In this document: positions 1 through 7,858 of the stretch, in pieces
Layout of the letters: each line of letters begins with the position of its first letter
Position numbering within the stretch: the stretch's first letter is position 1
NCBI GenBank assembly: GCA_038328575.1
Contig: JBBQMD010000001.1
Location: 186,001 to 250,000, forward strand
DNA: 64,000 nt
Reading direction: 5' to 3'
From: JACVCS01 sp038328575
GTDB lineage: Bacteria; Planctomycetota; Phycisphaerae; Phycisphaerales; UBA1924
The notes under the pieces: generated by a model
The model's input: the letters and a program-made list of their open reading frames with translations, nothing else
Databases searched by the model: none
Told to the model about the DNA's origin: nothing
Position numbers and translations under genes: made by a program

Positions 1-2
1 GT

Positions 3-1214
3 GTCGATTCGCGGCGGCAGGCGATGCTTTACTACCCGCTTGTGAACGTTCTGCTGGCGGGTGTATGCGGCGCCTTCCTAACGGGGGACATCTTCAACTT
101 GTACGTTTGGTTCGAGGTGCTGCTGATGTCCTCATTCGTCCTGCTGGCGCTGGGGGGAGAGCGGGCGCAGCTGGAGGGGGCGATCAAATATGTCACGCTG
201 AACTTGGTGTCATCGGCGTTGTTCCTGATCGCCGTGGGAATCTTGTATGGCGCCGTCGGCACGCTGAACATGGCAGATATCGCCGTCAAGGTGCGATCGG
301 CGCCCGAGCCGGGGGTGATCACGGCTGTGGCCGTGCTGTTCATGGTGGCGTTCGGGATCAAGGCCGCTGTGTTCCCTCTGTTCTTCTGGCTGCCATCGTC
401 GTACCACACCCCGCCGTTCGCGGTGTCTGCCATCTTCGCGGGGTTGCTGACGAAGGTGGGGGTGTACGCCCTGATCCGTGTGTTCACGACGATATTCACA
501 CACGATACGGGGTACACGCACACGATCCTGATGATTATCGCGGGGCTGACGATGGTGACTGGGGTGCTGGGCGCGGCGGCACAGATGGAGTTCCGACGCG
601 TATTGTCGTTCCACATCATCAGCCAGATTGGTTACATGGTGATGGGGCTGGCCCTCTTCACGCCGCTGGCACTGGCAGGTTCGGTCTTCTACATCATTCA
701 TCACATCATCGTGAAGGCGAACCTGTTCTTCATCGCCGGGATTGCGCACCGGATCCGGGGGACGTCAGACCTCAAGGTGGCGGGGGTGCGGGGGGTGTAC
801 GAGACCAGCCCGCTGACGTGTGTGGTGTTCTTTATCGCGGCCATGTCGCTGGCGGGTGTGCCGCCGCTATCGGGTTTCTTCGCGAAGGTGATCCTGATCC
901 GGGCCGGCCTCGAGACCGAGTCGTACGTGATTGTCGGTGTGGCGATCGTGGTGGGCCTGCTGACGCTGTTCTCAATGGCCAAGATCTGGGCCGAGGCGTT
1001 CTGGAAGAGCCCCGGCGAGGACGGGGTTGAGAGCGTCCAAGTGTCCACGACACCGCCGACGAAGATGATGTTGGCCGTGAGCGTAATGCTGGCGTTGGGG
1101 ACAGTGCTGATTGGCATCTTCGCGGGTGAGGTGTTTGGGCTGGCCCAGCGGACGGCGGACGAACTGCTCGACGCTGACCGCTACATCCGTGCGGTGCTGG
1201 GAGGAGCGCCATGA
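3..1214 (+). CDS. mrpD: Mrp Na+/H+ antiporter subunit D, 5' end cut by window edge
   Basis: MrpD is a proton-pumping, NuoL/M/N-like membrane subunit of the multi-subunit Mrp cation/proton antiporter. The visible part (about 400 residues) is almost entirely hydrophobic, with many membrane helices. It carries the family hallmarks NLYVWFEVLLMSSF, whose Glu is essential in MrpD, and GIKAAVFPLFFWLP, whose Lys lies in the proton path. The frame is open through position 3 before the first ATG at 24, and the upstream residues fit the family, so the true start and the mrpA-C genes lie outside the window. Its stop overlaps the mrpE start (ATGA at 1211), which indicates translational coupling. NuoN/HyfB-like subunits are the main alternative, but the EFG neighbours make MrpD clear. 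Confidence 0.93.
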   Translation, partial: VDSRRQAMLYYPLVNVLLAGVCGAFLTGDIFNLYVWFEVLLMSSFVLLALGGERAQLEGAIKYVTLNLVSSALFLIAVGILYGAVGTLNMADIAVKVRSAPEPGVITAVAVLFMVAFGIKAAVFPLFFWLPSSYHTPPFAVSAIFAGLLTKVGVYALIRVFTTIFTHDTGYTHTILMIIAGLTMVTGVLGAAAQMEFRRVLSFHIISQIGYMVMGLALFTPLALAGSVFYIIHHIIVKANLFFIAGIAHRIRGTSDLKVAGVRGVYETSPLTCVVFFIAAMSLAGVPPLSGFFAKVILIRAGLETESYVIVGVAIVVGLLTLFSMAKIWAEAFWKSPGEDGVESVQVSTTPPTKMMLAVSVMLALGTVLIGIFAGEVFGLAQRTADELLDADRYIRAVLGGAP

Positions 1215-1699
1215 GCTTAGTGGTCTGGAACTTCGTGCTTGCGCTGGTATGGGCGGCGACGACTGAAGATTTCTCAGCCCGGAACCTGGGGATCGGGCTT
1301 CTGATCGGCCTCGTCCTGCTGTACGCCACCCGTAAGGTTCTAAACTTTTCAGAGTACTTCCGAAACCTCAAACAGATCGTGGCGCTGGTGTGGTTCTTCG
1401 TGAAGGAACTAACGCTGGCAAACTTTCGCATGGCGTATTACACCGTGATGCCGCTGGACCGCATGCGACCGGGGGTGATCGCAATACCTCTGGAGCCGAT
1501 GACCGAGGTGGAGCTGACAGTGCTGTCGAATCTTCTCACGCTGACACCCGGGACCCTGAGCCTGGACGTGTCGAAGGACAAGCGCTCGCTCTTCATTCAC
1601 GTGATGTGGTTTCAGGATCCAGAGCAGGTGCGCCGGGAGATCAAGAGCGGGTTCGAGTCGGCGGTTCTCAAGGGGCTGCGGAGCGCGAAGGATGGCTGA
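1211..1699 (+). CDS. mrpE: Mrp Na+/H+ antiporter subunit E
   Basis: This small membrane subunit of the Mrp antiporter has 162 residues, the usual MrpE length. It has hydrophobic helices in the first 70 residues and a soluble C-terminal half containing the family pattern LLTLTPGTLSLDVS near residue 110. The start overlaps the mrpD stop by 4 bases and the stop overlaps the mrpF start by 8 bases, so the operon is tightly coupled. MrpE is needed for complex assembly or stability; its own catalytic role is not established. The assignment rests on the TLTPGT motif and on its position between D and F. Confidence 0.92.
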   Translation: MSLVVWNFVLALVWAATTEDFSARNLGIGLLIGLVLLYATRKVLNFSEYFRNLKQIVALVWFFVKELTLANFRMAYYTVMPLDRMRPGVIAIPLEPMTEVELTVLSNLLTLTPGTLSLDVSKDKRSLFIHVMWFQDPEQVRREIKSGFESAVLKGLRSAKDG

Positions 1700-1970
1700 T
1701 CAGATCCTGCAATGGTCGCTCATGGCGACGGCGGTGATGATGACGATCGCGATCGTGATCGTGACCTTCTGCCTGCTGCGCGGCCCGACGTTGCCCGACC
1801 GCGTGGTGTCGCTGGATCTGATCGGCACGCTGACGGCCGGGGCGATCGGGGTTTACGCGATGAGCCAGAACGAGCCGGTATACATCCTGGTGAGCGTCGT
1901 GCTGTCTGTGGTGCTGTTTGTAGGCACCGTGGCGTTCGCGTACTACATCGAGAAGGGGCTTGAGCAATGA
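1692..1970 (+). CDS. mrpF: Mrp Na+/H+ antiporter subunit F
   Basis: MrpF is a 92-residue inner-membrane protein with three predicted helices. It carries the family signature RGPTLPDRVVSLDLIG around residues 30-46, including the conserved Asp residues near the membrane surface. It is part of the membrane core of the multi-subunit cation/proton antiporter, which exports Na+ in exchange for H+ and supports pH and sodium homeostasis. It overlaps mrpE upstream and mrpG downstream (ATGA at 1967-1970). Length and gene order D-E-F-G match the canonical operon. Confidence 0.93.
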   Translation: MADQILQWSLMATAVMMTIAIVIVTFCLLRGPTLPDRVVSLDLIGTLTAGAIGVYAMSQNEPVYILVSVVLSVVLFVGTVAFAYYIEKGLEQ

Positions 1971-2374
1971 TCCAGATTCTGGTGTCGGCGCTCATGCTGT
2001 TCGGCGCGGTGTTCAGCCTGCTGGGAGCGGTTGGTATGTTGCGGATGCCGGATTTGCTCACGCGCCTTCAGGCGGCGACCAAGACGGGAACGCTGGGGGT
2101 GGGTTTCGTGATGCTTGCGGTGGCCGTGCACTTCCAGGAACTGGGAGTCGTGGCCAACTCGCTTCTGGTAATTGCATTTCTGTTTCTGACCGCGCCGATC
2201 GCGGCCCACGTGATCGCGCGGTCGGCCTACTTCGTTCCCGTGCCCCTTTGGAAAGGTACCGCGCTAGACGAGCTAAAACAAGCCATCGACGCTCAGGCAG
2301 CGGATGCGCCGCCAGACACCACAGAGTCCGGGCAAGGGTCGGCGGGTGAGACCGGCCGGGGACGGGCCAGCTGA
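1967..2374 (+). CDS. mrpG: Mrp Na+/H+ antiporter subunit G
   Basis: This last gene of the mrp operon encodes 135 residues. It has three hydrophobic helices and the typical segment GAVGMLRMPDLLTRLQAATKTGTLG near residues 21-46, whose (M/F)PD and Lys/Thr/Gly residues are characteristic of MrpG/PhaG. The C-terminal 25 residues are polar, rich in Ala, Ser and Gly, and probably disordered. It is translationally coupled to mrpF. The convergent pgk gene ends about 240 bases downstream. Confidence 0.93.
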   Translation: MIQILVSALMLFGAVFSLLGAVGMLRMPDLLTRLQAATKTGTLGVGFVMLAVAVHFQELGVVANSLLVIAFLFLTAPIAAHVIARSAYFVPVPLWKGTALDELKQAIDAQAADAPPDTTESGQGSAGETGRGRAS

Positions 2375-2443
2375 TGAGGCCCGTTCGCGAGATGGGCCGC
2401 CAGAGTGAGGTCAAACTTTCGCTCAGGTATCGCGGACCGGTCG

Positions 2444-2460
2444 GATGCGCAGTGCGCATC
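2444..2460. terminator. short hairpin downstream of mrpG
   Basis: A perfect 7-base inverted repeat (GATGCGC-AGT-GCGCATC) lies 70 bases after the mrpG stop, between the convergent mrp operon and pgk. There is no U-run, so an intrinsic terminator is only one possibility. The rest of 2375-2615 shows no gene. Confidence 0.25.
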
Positions 2461-2615
2461 GACCTAGATCCTAACCCAAGCCCGGCGAGAGATCTCTAGC
2501 TTTCAAAACGGCCTCTTTTGACGACGCCCGTCGCTGAAGAAAACTGGTTCTCCGAAACGCTGATGCTTTGCGTCGCCATTCGATCACACTTGATCCGCCG
2601 CCCGACGCTCAATCC

Positions 2616-3827
2616 TTACGCCTGATCCAGGAGCGCCACCGTGGTGAACGGCTTGCCAGCGAGCATCTCCAGCGACGCACCGCCGCCGGTCGAGACGTGC
2701 GAGAACTTGCTGGCGAGGCCGAACTCCTCCGCCGCCGCGGCGCTGTCGCCGCCACCGACGATCGAGGTCGCGCCCCTGGCGGTCGCGTCCACGATCGCTC
2801 GCGCGACCTCCTCTGTGCCCGTGCGGAACAGGGGCCACTCAAACACGCCCATCGGCCCGTTCCACACGATCGTGTTCGCAGCCCGGAGCACCACGCTGAA
2901 GTTCGAGATCGTCTGCGGCCCGATATCCAGCCCCATGAAACCGTCGCCGATCGCCTCGCCGAACGTCTTGACCGTGCCGCCGCTCTCGCTGAAGTCCGTC
3001 GCGCACACGTGGTCCACCGGCAGGTGCAGGTGACACTTCACGTTCGCCGCCTGGTCCAGCATCTTCTTGGCCTGATCCAGGTGGCTCTCTTCCACGCGGC
3101 TGCTGCCGACCTTTCGCCCCAGCGCCCTCAGGAACGTGTACGCCATCGCGCCGCCGACGATGATGTCGCTCGCCCGCGGCAGCAGATTCTCAATCAGCGA
3201 GATCTTGTCCGACACCTTCGCCCCGCCGAGAACCACCACGAACGGCTTGGCCGGGCTCTTGAGCGCATCGCCCAAATACTTCAGTTCCTTCTCCAGCAGC
3301 AGCCCCGCGACGCACGACTTGCCCTGGGCCTTCATCGCCTTGGGGACCGCGAACATGCTGCCGTCCTCGCGATGAGCGGTGCCGAACGCGTCGTTGCAGT
3401 ACATATCGCCGTACCCCGCGAGCTTGCTGGCGTACGACTCTTCGCCCTTCTTCTCGCCCTTGGCAAATCGCACGTTCTCCAGCAGCACGACATCGCCGGG
3501 CTTGGCGTTCTTCGCCGTTGTCTCCGCCGCTGAGTCGGTGATGTCTTGCGACGGGAACTGCACGGGCTTGCCCAGCAGCGTGCTGAGGTGATCCGCGACC
3601 GGCTTGAGCGAGAACTCGCCCTCGAAGCCCTTGCCCTCCGGGCGCCCGAGGTGCGACATCAGCACCACCGCCCCGCCGCGATCCAGCACGCTCTTGATGG
3701 TCGGCAGGGCCTCGCGGATGCGCCGGTCGTCGCTGATGACGCCGCGCTCGATGGGCACGTTGAAGTCAACGCGAATGAGCACGCGCTTGTTCTTGACGTC
3801 GGCCTGGGCGATGGTCTTGGTCGGCAT
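2616..3827 (-). CDS. pgk: phosphoglycerate kinase
   Basis: This is the cytosolic glycolytic enzyme that transfers phosphate from 1,3-bisphosphoglycerate to ADP. The 403 residues fit the roughly 400 expected. Visible signatures are RVDFNVP near residue 18 and LMSHLGRP near residue 58 (N-terminal substrate domain), VVLGGAKVSDKI near residue 195, and the nucleotide-domain glycine loop GGGDSAAAA near residue 363. The start at 3827 (MPTKTIAQ) was chosen over the upstream in-frame ATG at 3935 because PGKs begin just before the KRVLIRVDFNVP motif. It lies downstream of atpH on the same strand with a gap of about 200 bases, so its own promoter is likely. Confidence 0.97.
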   Translation of the reverse strand: MPTKTIAQADVKNKRVLIRVDFNVPIERGVISDDRRIREALPTIKSVLDRGGAVVLMSHLGRPEGKGFEGEFSLKPVADHLSTLLGKPVQFPSQDITDSAAETTAKNAKPGDVVLLENVRFAKGEKKGEESYASKLAGYGDMYCNDAFGTAHREDGSMFAVPKAMKAQGKSCVAGLLLEKELKYLGDALKSPAKPFVVVLGGAKVSDKISLIENLLPRASDIIVGGAMAYTFLRALGRKVGSSRVEESHLDQAKKMLDQAANVKCHLHLPVDHVCATDFSESGGTVKTFGEAIGDGFMGLDIGPQTISNFSVVLRAANTIVWNGPMGVFEWPLFRTGTEEVARAIVDATARGATSIVGGGDSAAAAEEFGLASKFSHVSTGGGASLEMLAGKPFTTVALLDQA

Positions 3828-4031
3828 GGGCGCTTCTCGCAACGGGTAGTCTGCATCTGATTGATCACGCTCGCCGTTTGGCGAGCGCGCCATGATAGCG
3901 ACAGACAGCGCTCGAACCCAGAGCTCGAATCGCACAACTACAGCGAGAATAATTGAGGCGTCAGGCCGTCTTCAAACCGCAAGGCCAGCGGCGCGCCCCA
4001 CCGCCCGAAGCCTTTGACCCGCCAACCAGAC

Positions 4032-4643
4032 TCACGCCTGAATGATGCGACCCATCGCGGCGCGAACCGCTGGCAGCCCGTTCAGCGAAAGCTGATCGCG
4101 GAGCTGGCGAAGCTTCGTCTGCACGCTGGCGTCAAACAACTTGTCGCCCACCTGCAGCCGGATGCCGCCGATCATGGTCGGGTCGACGATCGTCTTGATG
4201 ACCGGCGTGCTGCCGGGCATCTTTGACGCGATGCGCTCGCGCAGCGATCGCACGCTGTCCTCGTCGATCGGCGCAGACGTCGTGACCGTCACTTCCACGC
4301 GCCCGTCCACCGCGTCGACCATCTCTGCCAGCGAACCGACGATCCCCGGGAGCTTCCCAAGCCGCTCGTTGTCGGCCAGTGCCATGAGAAAATGCAGCGT
4401 CAGATCGTCGCACTTGCCCCTGAGGGCCGCGCCGATCGACTTCTTCTTGTCAACCACGCTGATAATCCGGCTAGAAAGAAACTCGCCGAAGCGCGGGTTA
4501 TCGCGCGCCAGCGCGAGCACGCCGCTCAACTCTTCGAGCACCAGCCGCACCTTGTCGATGCCGCCCTTGCTGAACGCCAGCTCGCGCAAGCTTCGTGCGT
4601 ACACCTCGCTGAGTGCATCGGGCTGAGATTCGATCAGGGGCAT
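4032..4643 (-). CDS. atpH: ATP synthase F1 subunit delta
   Basis: The delta subunit caps F1 and links it to the peripheral stalk (subunit b). The 203 residues are slightly longer than the usual 175-185. The N-terminal helical domain begins with SEVYARSLRELAF (A-x-x-Y-A-x-x-L pattern). The C-terminal region VTTSAPIDEDSVRSLRERI...IGGIRLQVGDKLFDASVQTKLRQL matches the OSCP/delta family, including the GG-x-R-x-x-V-G-D-K-x-x-D-x-S core. A GAGGA ribosome binding site precedes the start. It is the last gene of the F0 cluster. The genes that normally follow (atpA, G, D, C) are absent; the next gene is pgk. Confidence 0.95.
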   Translation of the reverse strand: MPLIESQPDALSEVYARSLRELAFSKGGIDKVRLVLEELSGVLALARDNPRFGEFLSSRIISVVDKKKSIGAALRGKCDDLTLHFLMALADNERLGKLPGIVGSLAEMVDAVDGRVEVTVTTSAPIDEDSVRSLRERIASKMPGSTPVIKTIVDPTMIGGIRLQVGDKLFDASVQTKLRQLRDQLSLNGLPAVRAAMGRIIQA

Positions 4644-4793
4644 TTCAGATCCTCAAAGGTGCAAGGTACTCAATCACCAAATCTCGAAAGGCCAGCTGTC
4701 GGTGTTCAACTTTGCGTCGCTTCGTCTCTGAGCGCGAACGACTGAGGACACATTTTCGACAGGTTACAAACAACCGCTGACCACTCACACGCG

Positions 4794-5402
4794 TCAGTTG
4801 CTCTTGAACGACCTGATCGCCTCCAGCGTGAACTTCTCCGCGTCCGCGCCGTTCACCTCACGCTGCAGGATCCGGCCCGCCACGCCCGTCGCCAGGCTCG
4901 CCGTCTGTGCGTAGATCTCCGCCAGCGCCTGCTTCTTCGCGGCCTCAATCTCGCGCATGGCCTTGTCCTTCATCATCGACATGTCCGTGTCCGCCTTCGA
5001 CCGCTGCTCCGCGAGCTGCGCCTGCTGCGCCGCCTTCGCTTCCGAGATCATCTGCTGCGCCTTGCTGTTGGCCTCCGCAAGGTTCTTCTGATACGTCTCC
5101 AGCGCCGCCCGCGCCTGCTGACGCGCCTGCTCCGCGGCGTCGATCTCCGAGCGGATCTTGCCCTCGCGGTCCGCCAGGCCCTTGCTGATCTTCGGCCACA
5201 CCGTCGTGCCAAGGAACGCCGCCGTGATCGCAAAGACCACCAGCGCCGTGACGCCGGTCGCCAGTCCCTGCTTCACCGTCGGAATCGCTTCGACCTTCTC
5301 GCGCTCGACGTTCCCGCCCGGCGCCGCCGCCGCGGCCATCGCCGTTGACGCCAACACCGAGAGCATCACCAGCAGGCCAATGGCAAGGAGAGTCTTCTTC
5401 AT
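4794..5402 (-). CDS. atpF: ATP synthase F0 subunit b with N-terminal signal-like segment
   Basis: Subunit b forms the peripheral stalk of ATP synthase. The 202 residues begin with a signal-peptide-like segment (MKKTLLAIGLLVMLSVLAST, then an AMA-type cleavage context near residue 23). A single membrane helix follows at about residues 50-72, and then a long Ala/Glu/Gln/Lys-rich coiled coil (about 78-180) with the typical FLGTTVWPKI junction. The b subunit is normally N-in with one helix, so the extra leading helix is notable. It sits between atpE and atpH. A single b gene is present, with no b' duplicate. Confidence 0.93.
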   Translation of the reverse strand: MKKTLLAIGLLVMLSVLASTAMAAAAAPGGNVEREKVEAIPTVKQGLATGVTALVVFAITAAFLGTTVWPKISKGLADREGKIRSEIDAAEQARQQARAALETYQKNLAEANSKAQQMISEAKAAQQAQLAEQRSKADTDMSMMKDKAMREIEAAKKQALAEIYAQTASLATGVAGRILQREVNGADAEKFTLEAIRSFKSN

Positions 5403-5512
5403 ATCGTCAACTCCGCTGAGTCGTCAGGGTACAAACACTCGGTCAAAGGCGAAGCGGGGCGTCTCCGTCCCGCTTTGCGTGATCTACTTTCAATCAGTCT
5501 TGAATCGACCAA

Positions 5513-5836
5513 TCAGTTGGTCGCCAAGAAGCCCGCGGCAACCGCGAACAGCGTCGCACCTTCGATGAACACCGCCAGGATGATCGCGGCGGTCTGCACC
5601 TTGCCCGCGGCTTCCGGCTGGCGAGCCATCGACTCCGTCGCGCCCTTGCCGATCAGGCCGATGCCCATGCCCGCGCCCAAAACGGCGAGGCCGCCACCCA
5701 GGACCGCGAGGCCCTTGCCCATCGACGCGCCACGAAGTTCTGCGGCGACGCCGGTGACGACCGGGTCGGCCGCCGAGGCGACCGCCGGGATCGCCAGAAG
5801 AACGCACAGGGGAATGAACTTGGTCAGCTTGCTCAT
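5513..5836 (-). CDS. atpE: ATP synthase F0 subunit c (proteolipid) with signal-like leader
   Basis: Subunit c forms the rotor ring. The 107 residues exceed the usual 75-90 because of a leader of about 22 residues ending in VASA|AD, which resembles a cleavable signal peptide. The mature part has the glycine-rich first helix (GGGLAVLGAGMGIG), the polar loop (ESMARQPEA) and the second helix with the ion-binding carboxylate in LAVFIEGATLFA. The residues after that Glu (Gly, Ala) do not match the Ser/Thr pattern of Na+-binding rings, so proton coupling is inferred. Neighbours are atpB upstream and atpF downstream. Confidence 0.96.
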   Translation of the reverse strand: MSKLTKFIPLCVLLAIPAVASAADPVVTGVAAELRGASMGKGLAVLGGGLAVLGAGMGIGLIGKGATESMARQPEAAGKVQTAAIILAVFIEGATLFAVAAGFLATN

Positions 5837-5934
5837 GAGTCAATCCTTGTAAAACCTGCAAACATTGCTCGGGGTGAAGTGTGCGCCGTCCGCCTGTCAA
5901 ATCAGGCGGGGGCAAAGGGCCCGTCATGCACGCA

Positions 5935-6876
5935 TTACGCGTGGGCGTGCTCGTGGCCTTGTGCATGACCATGCCCGTGCTCATGGTCGTGCGAGTGATC
6001 GTGTTCGTGGTGGTCCATCAACGCGATGAACACCGTGACGAGGAACATGAAGACGAACGCCTGCATGAAGGCGACAAATAGCTCCAGCAGCATGATGCCG
6101 AAGCCGCCGACCACCGACACCACCGTCACCGGCCCGCCGATGTAGAACGGCTGGGTCACCAGCGCCGCTGCGAAGCTGAAGAGCGTCGCCAGCAGGATGT
6201 GCCCCGCGGTCATGTTCGCAAACAGACGTAGCGCCAGCGCAAACGGCTTGATGATCACCTGGCTGGCCAACTCAAGGAAGAAGATCAGGATGCTGGCCGG
6301 GAACGGCGCCCCTGCCGTCATGTGCCCAAAGTACCCGCCGACGCCCAGCCGCCGGATCGCCACCGCGTTGAAGAACAGCGCCGCGATCACTGCGAGCACG
6401 CCGGTGACCCAGATGTTCTGCGTCGCGGTGCCGCCGACAAAGAGCGTCGCGTGGCTGGCCTTGGCGTCGCCGCTGATCAGGTGAACCAGGTCCAGCAGGG
6501 GCACCAGCCCCAGCAGGTTGTTGACAAGGATGAAGAAGAATATCGTCCACAGAAACGGCATCAGCTTGTCCGTGCGATCTAGCAGCAGCGGGCGAGCGAC
6601 CTCTTCACGCAGGTACACGCAGATGACCTCGATCATGTGCGCGAACTTGTTCTTGGTGAGATACCGCGACGAGCCCTGGCCCTCGGCCCCGGTGGCGATC
6701 TTCGAGCTGACCCACCACCCCACCACAATCAGGATGATCATGCTGAGCACCAGGTTGCCCTGATTGCCCGACCAAAGCCACCAGCCGTCGTCACTACGCC
6801 CGCCAAGGTGAACGTGGTTGTACACATGGTCGGCCGGGCTGCCCGCGGCGAGCGTCAAAAAGTTGAACAGCATCAA
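5935..6876 (-). CDS. atpB: ATP synthase F0 subunit a with His-rich C-terminal tail
   Basis: Subunit a carries the proton half-channels beside the c ring. The 313 residues include the essential Arg in FALALRLFANMTAGH and the final amphipathic helix segment (FVAFMQAFVFMFLVTVFIALM), which are diagnostic. After the last helix there is an unusual 25-residue tail (residues 289-313, bases 5938-6012) with 12 His, alternating mostly with Asp, Glu or Gly. This tail is not part of the standard family. The start overlaps the stop of the upstream atpI-like gene (ATGA, 6873-6876). Confidence 0.96.
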   Translation of the reverse strand: MMLFNFLTLAAGSPADHVYNHVHLGGRSDDGWWLWSGNQGNLVLSMIILIVVGWWVSSKIATGAEGQGSSRYLTKNKFAHMIEVICVYLREEVARPLLLDRTDKLMPFLWTIFFFILVNNLLGLVPLLDLVHLISGDAKASHATLFVGGTATQNIWVTGVLAVIAALFFNAVAIRRLGVGGYFGHMTAGAPFPASILIFFLELASQVIIKPFALALRLFANMTAGHILLATLFSFAAALVTQPFYIGGPVTVVSVVGGFGIMLLELFVAFMQAFVFMFLVTVFIALMDHHEHDHSHDHEHGHGHAQGHEHAHA

Positions 6877-7355
6877 CGAATACTCCCATCAGCCGAACGC
6901 GTTTGCTGCCCGGGGGCGGAACTTTCGGTCGTGTGTACAGGCGAGCTTGAGCGGATTCGCGCGCGTTCTCGAGCCATGAGCAGCATCACCGCGACGCACG
7001 CCTCAACGGTCATCAACAACGCCGCGGGCACCATGATCGAATACACCACTGGTGCGCGCGGCAGGCCCATCGATTCCACCATGACGAGCATCGCGCCCAG
7101 CGCCAGCATCGTTCGCGCCCCCGACACCGCCATGATTGCCAGGCCCCAGTTCTCCGGCGTGATCAAGGTCGGCCCGATCAGCATCGCCACAAACATCGCC
7201 CCCATCACCGCCGCCACCCCCATCACGCCCATCAGCACCGGCCCGGTCAGGCCCATCGACGAACCCAACAGCGCCGCCAGCGCAACCGCGACGACGGCGC
7301 TGCCGCCCATTGCAAGCGAGTACGGTCGGTTCGGGATGGCCTCAAGCGTGCTCAT
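6873..7355 (-). CDS. ATP synthase-associated membrane protein (AtpI-like)
   Basis: This membrane protein of about 160 residues has roughly four hydrophobic helices (about residues 15-110) and a polar C-terminal tail. It lies directly upstream of atpB with a 4-base overlap. Position and topology match the poorly conserved AtpI-type subunits that precede atpB in many operons, where they help c-ring assembly. The sequence itself gives no strong motif, so the name rests mainly on context. The start at 7355 (MSTLEAIPNRPYS) is preferred; an in-frame upstream start at 7430 would add 25 residues. Confidence 0.55.
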   Translation of the reverse strand: MSTLEAIPNRPYSLAMGGSAVVAVALAALLGSSMGLTGPVLMGVMGVAAVMGAMFVAMLIGPTLITPENWGLAIMAVSGARTMLALGAMLVMVESMGLPRAPVVYSIMVPAALLMTVEACVAVMLLMARERARIRSSSPVHTTESSAPGQQTRSADGSIR

Positions 7356-7502
7356 GACGTCGGGAGAGATGCTCAAAACCCTTGCCAAGGGCTGTCCGCA
7401 GCGACGGCCCGGGCAAGCGGGGTCGATCATAGCGAGGAAGGTGCGTCCGGGCGAGCCGCCTGAACCCGCGCATCTTCATCCGCCTCAGCGATTCTTCACC
7501 GC

Positions 7503-7805
7503 TCACCGCTGCTCCAGTTTCTGTGATCGCCGGATGATCCGAACCGTCGCCGCGACGAACCCCACCAGCAGCCCGCCGACCAGCCCGTACGGGGTCCATT
7601 TGAGTCCGTAATCCAGCAGCCAGCCCAAGAAACCGCCAGCCGCGGTCGTAAACAGAAAATCGAGCCCGATCGTGAGCGCCGGCCCGATGTCCGCAAACAG
7701 CGGCTTGGCCGCCGGCGCAACGCCGCTCATCCGCGCCTTGGCAGGATGATCAACGGGCCGGGTCAACAACTCTGGAATTGCCGGTGGGTCAGGGAGCGTC
7801 GGCAT
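7503..7805 (-). CDS. AtpZ/AtpI family ATP synthase gene 1 protein
   Basis: This two-helix membrane protein contains the family pattern GLDFLFTTAAGGFLGWLLDYG followed by a second helix (GLVGGLLVGFVAATVRIIRR) and a basic end. It matches the small 'gene 1' proteins (AtpZ-like) that precede F0 genes and have been linked to Mg2+/Ca2+ transport or assembly. Two starts are possible: ATG at 7805 (100 residues), or GTG at 7862 (119 residues), which overlaps the alaS stop in a GTGA and would couple the two genes. The second would add a polar N-terminus. Confidence 0.75.
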   Translation of the reverse strand: MPTLPDPPAIPELLTRPVDHPAKARMSGVAPAAKPLFADIGPALTIGLDFLFTTAAGGFLGWLLDYGLKWTPYGLVGGLLVGFVAATVRIIRRSQKLEQR

Positions 7806-7858
7806 CAATGGCTCCGGCTCAGCCCGCGGATCATCATTTCCTGGTTGGTTCGCGCTGA

